Made by a program: the position numbers and the translations under genes. The notes below the pieces were generated by a model. The model was not told the origin of the DNA. It saw nothing but the letters and a program-made list of their open reading frames with translations, and did no database searches. This document shows positions 58,220 through 64,000 of a stretch of DNA of 64,000 bases, one piece after another. This DNA is from Myxococcota bacterium. Its GTDB lineage: Bacteria > Myxococcota_A > UBA9160 > UBA4427. The number at the start of each line of letters is the position of its first letter. The stretch's first letter is position 1. Location: the NCBI GenBank assembly GCA_028278345.1, contig JANQEL010000235.1:62001-126000 (forward strand). Direction: 5' to 3'.

Positions 58220-59889
58220 CGCGGGGTCGTGCGTTCGAGGATCGCCGCCGCTTCCTGCGGTGATTCGGCGAGCACCGTCTCCCAGCGATGCTGCATGCCC
58301 CCCGGAACGAAGGGCGAAAGAGCGGCGATGTTGTTGGTCATCTGCCGCTTCACCTCGAAGCGCGTCTCGCGGTAGCTGGCCCGGTTCGCGAGGGTTCGCA
58401 GGTGGTCGAGGCTGCGCGCCCAGGGGCGTGGCACGATGATGTCCGGGGTGATCTCGAGGTCCGTTTCGATATTCGGCGCCATGAAGCCCACGGTGACGTG
58501 ACAGCCGAGGTAGACCATCAGGATCGGATCGCCGTAGTTGGTAGCGACGACCAGGGAGGTGGGGTCGTCGTATTCGTCGAGGATGTAGGGCACGACGTAA
58601 TCGACGGGTCCCTTGTACTGGTGCCGCATTTCATGGAGGCGCCCGCCGATCTCGGGTGCGCGAATGCCCAGCGCGACCAGGGCACACACAGCCACACCCG
58701 CCACCTGCCAGCTCTTCGGCTTGCGCGATCCGAGCCACAGGGCGACATCGACGAGGAAGAGCAGGATGAGGAGCGGCCCCATCGGGACGAAGTAGCGGTC
58801 GAAATAGACGGGGCTGCGCGCGATCAACACGCCGTAGCCAATCAGCAGGACACACAGGAAGCTCGCCACGCGAGCGAGAGGGCGCAACGCGTCGCTCCAC
58901 TCACCGGGTCGTTGAGCGAGCACGAGCGTGCGAAGCACCAGCACGGGGCCCAGCCACTCGTATCGCAGCATCTGGTGGAGGACGGCACCGATGTTGCCCA
59001 CCCAATGCCCCACGCCCCCGCCGAACTCGTCCGTCCAACGCACACCCTGCGCCAGGAAGTCGAAGTAGAAGAGCAGGGGAAGCGCGGCGAGGGCCCCCAC
59101 GAAGACGGGCGCATTGCTCTTCGCGAGTTCGACGCCCCGCTCGAACAGCGAGCCGGGTGAGCGCAGGGCGGCCACTGCGAGATAGAGTGTCGTCGCCACA
59201 CACCACACCCCGAACGCGGGATAGAAGGTGTTGAAGAGCAGGAAGACCGCGATGAAGCTGGTCGCGAAGTAGCGCCCGTAACCGATCGTCCCAAAGAAGT
59301 GCCGCCGCGAAAACTCGTGCAGCAGCACACCGAGCAGGAACACCACCACGCCGTAGTAGCGGGCTTCGCGCAGGTGGAGGATCAACGAGATCGAGGCGCT
59401 CAGCAGCAGCAGGTACGCGATCGCGGCACCCCGCCTACGCCCGGGCGTGCCCCCGAACGCCGGCGCCACCGCCAAGAACGCCGCGGCGAGGCCCGCCACG
59501 CCAAAGAGCGTGAAGGGCAACCGGAATCGCAGGGTCTTCTCGTAGACGTCGTCGACCCCCGAGGCCATCCACGCGCCGATCGCCCCCACGTAGTACCCGA
59601 CCCAGGGCGTACCCGTGTAGGCGTCGGTTTCGTGATCCACCCCGATCTCGAAGTTCTCGGCCTTCATGAGAAAGAGGGTGTTGGGCCCGTCGTGGACCTT
59701 CGGGTAGCCGTACTTCAGGATGCGCTGACCGTGGGCGATCGAATCCGCCTCGTCGGACCACAAGAGCGGGTACGACAGATGCGTGAAGACCATCGCGCCG
59801 AACAGCAACACGGCGAGAGCGAGGGCGGTGTTCAGCGCCGCATCGTGGTGGCCGCTCTCGCTCGTGGCTGGTTGGGCGTCGGCGCTCAC
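58216..59889 (-). CDS. Polytopic glycosyltransferase-39/ArnT-like membrane protein
   Basis: Multi-TM, N-terminal LSYPLLWSDEADSIAHGQRILKYGYPKVHDGPN typical of GT-C enzymes; 4-nt overlap with the sulfotransferase gene. Confidence 0.75.
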   Translation of the reverse strand: MSADAQPATSESGHHDAALNTALALAVLLFGAMVFTHLSYPLLWSDEADSIAHGQRILKYGYPKVHDGPNTLFLMKAENFEIGVDHETDAYTGTPWVGYYVGAIGAWMASGVDDVYEKTLRFRLPFTLFGVAGLAAAFLAVAPAFGGTPGRRRGAAIAYLLLLSASISLILHLREARYYGVVVFLLGVLLHEFSRRHFFGTIGYGRYFATSFIAVFLLFNTFYPAFGVWCVATTLYLAVAALRSPGSLFERGVELAKSNAPVFVGALAALPLLFYFDFLAQGVRWTDEFGGGVGHWVGNIGAVLHQMLRYEWLGPVLVLRTLVLAQRPGEWSDALRPLARVASFLCVLLIGYGVLIARSPVYFDRYFVPMGPLLILLFLVDVALWLGSRKPKSWQVAGVAVCALVALGIRAPEIGGRLHEMRHQYKGPVDYVVPYILDEYDDPTSLVVATNYGDPILMVYLGCHVTVGFMAPNIETDLEITPDIIVPRPWARSLDHLRTLANRASYRETRFEVKRQMTNNIAALSPFVPGGMQHRWETVLAESPQEAAAILERTTPR

Positions 59890-59895
59890 GATCCC

Positions 59896-60669
59896 TCAGT
59901 CGTCGAACTTCGGGTCCCGCTTCTCGAGGAACGCCGCGACCCCTTCGGTGCGATCGGGGTGCGCGAAGGTGAGGCCGAAGGCGTTCTGTTCGAGGGCGTG
60001 GGCGGTGCGCACGTCGGCGTCCTGCCCCTGCTGCATCACGCGCTTGGCGAGACGCGTCGCGTTCGGGCTCACGTCGGCGATCGTCTGCGCGGTTTCGAGG
60101 GCCTTCTCGAGCAGCTCGTCGGCGTCGAAGACGCGGTTGGCGAGGCCGATGCGTGCAGCCTCCTTGGCCTTGATGTTGACGCCGGAGCAGCCGAGCTCCT
60201 TCGCCCAGGCGATCCCGACGCGGCGCACGAGGCGGCTGGTTCCGCCGAAGCCGGGGATCAAGCCGAGCTTCACCTCGGGCTGACCGAAGCGCGCCTTCTC
60301 GCTCGCGTAGATGAAGTCGCACGACATCGCGAGTTCGCAGCCGCCGCCCAGGGCGAAGCCGTTCACCGCGGCGATGGTGGGCACGTCGAGGGCTTCGAGG
60401 CTCGCGAAGACGCGATGGCCCAGGCGGCTGAACGCTTCGGCCTGGGTCGGATCCATGTGGCTCATCGCTTCGATGTCGGCGCCGGCTGCGAAGGCACGGC
60501 CCTCGCCGGTCACGATCACCGCTCGCACGCTGCCATCGGTGGCGACTTCCGCGACCGCGGCTTCGAGCGCGAGGAGCAGCGCTTCGTCGAGGGCGTTCAG
60601 CGTGTCGGGGCGGTTCAGGGTGAGGATCGCGACTGCGCCCTTGCGCTCGCTTCGAATCAATTCGCTCAT
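59896..60669 (-). CDS. Enoyl-CoA hydratase/isomerase family protein
   Basis: ILTLNRPDTLNALDEALLLAL; GEGRAFAAGADIEAMS; AAVNGFALGGGCELAMSCDFIYASEKARFGQPEVKLGLIPGFGGTSRL. Confidence 0.95.
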   Translation of the reverse strand: MSELIRSERKGAVAILTLNRPDTLNALDEALLLALEAAVAEVATDGSVRAVIVTGEGRAFAAGADIEAMSHMDPTQAEAFSRLGHRVFASLEALDVPTIAAVNGFALGGGCELAMSCDFIYASEKARFGQPEVKLGLIPGFGGTSRLVRRVGIAWAKELGCSGVNIKAKEAARIGLANRVFDADELLEKALETAQTIADVSPNATRLAKRVMQQGQDADVRTAHALEQNAFGLTFAHPDRTEGVAAFLEKRDPKFDD

Positions 60670-60714
60670 CGGGGGGTTCCTTGTCTGCTTTCGTTGTGGG
60701 CCGCGAGGCCGGGT

Positions 60715-61488
60715 TCAGGCGTCGCTGGTGAGTTCGGAAGAGGCGGCTTCCTCGTGTTCCTTCGCCTGCTTCTGACGCCCGACGAGGAAGGCCGCGCCGA
60801 CGCCGAGCAGGTAGAGCACGAGCATCGGGACCGCGAGGAAGAACTGGCTCACGACATCCGGCGGCGTCAGCACGGCGGCGAGGATGAAGACCACGAGCAC
60901 CATGTAGGGCGTGAAGGAGAGCATCTGTCTCGCCGTCACGATCCCCGCCATGGCGAGGAAGAAGACCAGCAGCGGCAGCTCGAAGGCCACGCCGAAGGCG
61001 AGGAACAAGCGCGTGGTCAGCGAGAAGACCTCCTTCATCGTCCACGCCGAAACCACGAACTCGTTGGTGAAGCCGCTGAAGAAGTCGAAGATGATCGGGA
61101 AGACGATCGAGTAGCCGAAGACGGCGCCGCCCGCGAAGAGCAGCGTCGAGCTGAATACGAAGGGGATGACGAAGCGCTTCTCGCCCTCGTAGAGCCCAGG
61201 CGCCACGAAGGCCCACATCTGCCAGAAGGTCATCGGCAGGGAGAAGATGAAGCCCGCGAGCAGGGCGCACTTGATGTAGGTGAAGAAGATCTCGGTCGGC
61301 GCGATCGATTGCAGCGAGGCTTCGTCGCCGCCGAGGGCATCGAGAGCCGGTGCGAGCAGGAAGGCGAAGATGTCCTCCGCCCAAGCGTAGGACGCCGCCG
61401 CCGCGATGAACCAGGTGCCGACCATCCAGGCGATGCGCGAACGCAACTCGGCCAGGTGATCGGTGATGGGCAGTTCGACGTCAGTCAC
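60715..61488 (-). CDS. tatC: Sec-independent protein translocase TatC
   Basis: ITDHLAELRSRIAWMVGTWFIAAAASY; FIFSLPMTFWQMWAFVAPGLYEGEKRFV; FELPLLVFFLAMAG. Confidence 0.95.
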   Translation of the reverse strand: MTDVELPITDHLAELRSRIAWMVGTWFIAAAASYAWAEDIFAFLLAPALDALGGDEASLQSIAPTEIFFTYIKCALLAGFIFSLPMTFWQMWAFVAPGLYEGEKRFVIPFVFSSTLLFAGGAVFGYSIVFPIIFDFFSGFTNEFVVSAWTMKEVFSLTTRLFLAFGVAFELPLLVFFLAMAGIVTARQMLSFTPYMVLVVFILAAVLTPPDVVSQFFLAVPMLVLYLLGVGAAFLVGRQKQAKEHEEAASSELTSDA

Positions 61489-61990
61489 CTGGGGTTTCCG
61501 GTTGCTTGGGCTTCGGGGGCTCGCCGGTTTCCTGCGTGGCCGCCGGCCCCTCGCTGGGCAGCGGCATTTGATCGGGCCGCGGCTCTTGATTCGTCTGTGG
61601 CGCTTGATCTGGCCGCGGCGCTTCTTCTACTCGCGGAGCGGGCGGGCTGGTGTCGACGGGGACCGACTCGGAAGAGCTGTCGGTGTGGGATTCGTCGTCG
61701 ACGGCCTCGCCAGCCGCTGCTTCTGGCTTTTCGTCCTTCTCGCCGTTCTTCTTCTCGAGTTTTTTCTTCGGCTCGTCGGTGAGGCCCGCCTGGGCGGGGC
61801 CCGGAGGCCGTTCGATCTTGTGGTCGGGCAGGTCCATGTCGATCGAGCGACGCAGCTCGTTCGAAGCCCGGCGGAACTCCGCCATCCCGCGCCCGAGGGT
61901 GCGCGCCAGCTCGGGGAGCTTCTTCGGCCCCATGATGAGCAGGGCCAGCACGAGTACGACGGCGAATTCGACGGGTCCGATCCCAAACAT
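61481..61990 (-). CDS. tatB: Twin-arginine translocase subunit TatB
   Basis: MFGIGPVEFAVVLVLALLIMGPKKLPELARTLGRGMAEFRRASNELRRSI; overlaps tatC start. Confidence 0.92.
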   Translation of the reverse strand: MFGIGPVEFAVVLVLALLIMGPKKLPELARTLGRGMAEFRRASNELRRSIDMDLPDHKIERPPGPAQAGLTDEPKKKLEKKNGEKDEKPEAAAGEAVDDESHTDSSSESVPVDTSPPAPRVEEAPRPDQAPQTNQEPRPDQMPLPSEGPAATQETGEPPKPKQPETPGD

Positions 61991-62016
61991 TGCGGCGCAG
62001 TCTAGCCTCGGCGGCG

Positions 62017-62183
62017 CCAGCAGTCCGTTGAAAAACCCTTCGGTCGCCATCCGCAGCGCTTCGGCCCGATCTCTGCGTTGCGAAGCCGCGGCCGTAGCTA
62101 CGGCTACGCCCGCAATTTCGCGCCTTGATCTCGAACCGAATCACTTCGGCTGGCTCGGTCAGGGTTCTTCAAAGGACTGCTGG
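62017..62183. mobile_element. MITE-like imperfect palindromic repeat, ~23-nt terminal inverted repeats
   Basis: Left arm CCAGCAGTCCGTTGAAAAACCCTT; right arm AGGGTTCTTCAAAGGACTGCTGG is its near reverse complement. Internal 14-bp palindrome GCCGTAGCTACGGC. Confidence 0.6.
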
Positions 62184-62207
62184 GGGTGAAAGGGGCCCCA
62201 GAATAAA

Positions 62208-62367
62208 CTGAGGGCCAGCAGCGACCCCCCCGGATTCAACGCTGCCGGCCCTCGTCGTGACCTTGGGAGCCCGCGACCACCCCCCCGGATTCAAAAGTCG
62301 CGGGCTCCCTCTTTGAAAGTCGGGAGCCGGCGGCACCCCCCCGAATAACCACCGGCCCCCTTTTCTT
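62208..62367 (+). ncRNA. Candidate structured small RNA: three tandem hairpins with identical C7 loops, ending in a U-tract
   Basis: HP1 GGGCCaGCAGCG/CGCTGCcGGCCC (62212-62251); HP2 perfect 13-bp GGGAGCCCGCGAC/GTCGCGGGCTCCC (62265-62309); HP3 GGGaGCCGGcGG/CCaCCGGCCCC (62322-62359) followed by TTTTCTT. Each loop begins ACCCCCCCG. Confidence 0.7.
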
Positions 62368-62445
62368 ACCGCTTCGCCAACGCGAGTCGTTTCGGTCCCC
62401 CTGTTCGCGGCTGGTGGCCGCGCAACATCTTCTCTTCGAGCCGCG

Positions 62446-62835
62446 CTAGGCGCGGAAGCGTCGTCCTTGTTCGAGTCGCACGCGCAGCATGCGAGGCTTG
62501 CTCTCGCGAACACACGCGAGGCCCAGCTGGAAGCGGCCGGTCGCCGTTTCGTTGCACCACACCACGCGGGCCACCGCGTCGCGACATTCCTGTCCGTGCA
62601 GGCCGCGCAGTGTCACGCGCAGCAGTGCGCCCACTTCGTGTGCTTCGTTGGCGATGAAGCAGAGGCCGCTCTGCGATTCGTTCACGAGCAGCCCGAGCTG
62701 CGCGCCGCCTTCGGCGCTCACGCGCGGAAACTCGCTGTAGTCGAGCAGGCGCAGCCCCTCGCGTCGCACCTCGCACCGCACGTTCGTGGGCGCTTCGTGC
62801 TGGATGTCTTCGATCCGGTGGGTTGCGCTGTGCAT
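62446..62835 (-). CDS. PilZ domain-containing protein
   Basis: NVRCEVRREGLRLLDYSEFPRVSAEGGAQLGLLVNESQSGLCFIANEAHEVGALLRVTLRG...ARVVWCNETATGRFQLGLACV. Confidence 0.7.
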   Translation of the reverse strand: MHSATHRIEDIQHEAPTNVRCEVRREGLRLLDYSEFPRVSAEGGAQLGLLVNESQSGLCFIANEAHEVGALLRVTLRGLHGQECRDAVARVVWCNETATGRFQLGLACVRESKPRMLRVRLEQGRRFRA

Positions 62836-63142
62836 GACCCCTTACATGAGCAAGGGGCGTGCCAGCCTCCCAATCTGAAATCGAAATCTCGCAACGCGTT
62901 GTTTTCGATTGGAAAAATCGCGTGGAACGCGAAGCGGGCTCTCGCGTTCTCGTCGGCGGATTCGTACGCGACCGAACACTCGCGCGCGGTGCAGCTCGTA
63001 AGCCGCTGATTTCGTGAGGCAATCGTCGGGTGTTCGAATGCGAACAGGGGACCGGCGGGTTGTTCGATTTCGAACGCCGGGGCGGGGCGAAGCATCGCGC
63101 CAGGTTCGCTGGCTTAAGCTTCGCCCTTTCACGGAGATCGGG

Positions 63143-63577
63143 ATGTCGACGACGACGCTGGAAGAGGCGGGAAGGAAGGGCCTCCCCCTCGTCGTCATGG
63201 TGCTCGCCGTCGCGCTGTGTTTCGACGGCTTCGCCAGGGCCTGGGAGTTGAAGACGCGAATCGAGGCGCACGAACCCGTGGCGCACGACGAGGCCTTCTT
63301 CGCCCACGACAACGTACTCGGGGCCGACTTTCCAATCGTCGATTGGATTCGAAGCGAGTTGCCCGAGGGCACCGCGATCTCGGTCGACTTCGAAGACACC
63401 TATCCCCTCGAGGTGCTGATCAGGGTGACGCGGCTGTGGCTCGCGCTGCTGCCGCAGTATCCGGTCGCGACGGAGGGTGAGTATCGAGTCTGCCCGCGCG
63501 TCGCGTGTGAGCCGGGCGATGACGTTGTGGTGAAGGAAGGCGAGCACTTGAAGTTGCTGCGCCGGCCCGAGGCGTAG
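63143..63577 (+). CDS. Hypothetical protein with one N-terminal TM
   Basis: MSTTTLEEAGRKGLPLVVMVLAVALCFDGFARAWELKTRIEAHEPVAHDEAFFAHDNVLGADFPIVDWIRSEL. Confidence 0.6.
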   Translation: MSTTTLEEAGRKGLPLVVMVLAVALCFDGFARAWELKTRIEAHEPVAHDEAFFAHDNVLGADFPIVDWIRSELPEGTAISVDFEDTYPLEVLIRVTRLWLALLPQYPVATEGEYRVCPRVACEPGDDVVVKEGEHLKLLRRPEA

Positions 63578-63580
63578 GCG

Positions 63581-64000
63581 GTGATCGAGGCCGTCCTCGC
63601 CACGCTGGGTTGGCTCGTGTTCGGCGCGCCCTCGAGCGCGGTACTGATTCGCGCGGGTCGACCGGGGTTGGCGATCGGTGTCATGCCATTCGCAGGCATG
63701 CTCGCCCTGCTCGTTCCGGTGATCGTGGCGGCCTGGACGGGCGGCTCGCTCGCGGGCCAGGCGGTCGGCGCGGGGCTCACGTCACTCGTGCTCGCCGCGT
63801 TCATTGCATGGCAGTGCGATCGCAGCGGGAAGGAGGCCGCTGCCCCCATCGACATGTTCGCGCTGATGACCGGTTTGGCGCTGCTCGTCGGAGTCGGAGT
63901 GCTGAACCTGGTGCTGGGCTTCGCGTATGCGGAAGGCGTTCCCAACTACGACCACGACGCGTATCAGATGTGGCTGTTGCGCGCGAAGATCCTCGCCCAG
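63581..64000 (+). CDS. Polytopic membrane protein, truncated at window edge (possible GT-C glycosyltransferase)
   Basis: GTG start; VIEAVLATLGWLVFGAPSSAVLIRAGRPGLAIGV...YDHDAYQMWLLRAKILAQ open to window end. Confidence 0.6.
   Translation, partial: MIEAVLATLGWLVFGAPSSAVLIRAGRPGLAIGVMPFAGMLALLVPVIVAAWTGGSLAGQAVGAGLTSLVLAAFIAWQCDRSGKEAAAPIDMFALMTGLALLVGVGVLNLVLGFAYAEGVPNYDHDAYQMWLLRAKILAQ

Noticed and set aside
59299-61782. 827-aa + strand ORF and 649-aa minus-strand alternate-frame ORF
   Set aside because: Shadow frames of the GT39-like, enoyl-CoA hydratase and tatC genes; composition typical of antisense/alternate frames.
62208-62367. CRISPR-like interpretation of the three repeated loop motifs
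   Set aside because: Repeated unit is only ~9-16 nt, spacing units are self-complementary stems rather than unique spacers, and no cas genes are nearby.

Overview
High-GC bacterial chromosomal window, possibly deltaproteobacterial-like, with mostly dense protein coding on both strands. I found no rRNA, tRNA or CRISPR array. Housekeeping anchors are the argH-(lptM-like)-dapF-dapA-dapB cluster, tatB/tatC, a bifunctional PBP, malic enzyme, a PII protein and an IclR regulator. Accessory parts: (i) A minus-strand six-gene operon at 8.6-16.6 kb encodes a LolA-like protein, a polyprenyl synthase, a geranylgeranyl-reductase-type flavoprotein, a FtsX-type permease, a histidine kinase and a receiver protein. 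A divergent LolD/MacB-type ATPase and a Rec-AAA-Fis regulator flank it. The flavoprotein carries a C-terminal domain that reads like a degenerate prenyl synthase; this is my best candidate for an undescribed system. (ii) At 62.2-62.37 kb, three consecutive hairpins each expose an identical ACCCCCCCG loop and end in a U-tract; this looks like a C-rich-loop small RNA reminiscent of actinobacterial 6C RNA. It lies directly after a ~167-bp imperfect palindromic MITE-like repeat. (iii) A lipoprotein caspase lies next to a trypsin-like protease/NS-endonuclease fusion preceded by two TGTGA/TCACA palindromes. (iv) A 1359-aa ORF fuses FG-GAP/UnbV and TSP3 repeats to a vanadium-haloperoxidase-like domain. 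Several operator or hairpin palindromes are also described. All family calls come from reading motifs by eye; no database search was run.
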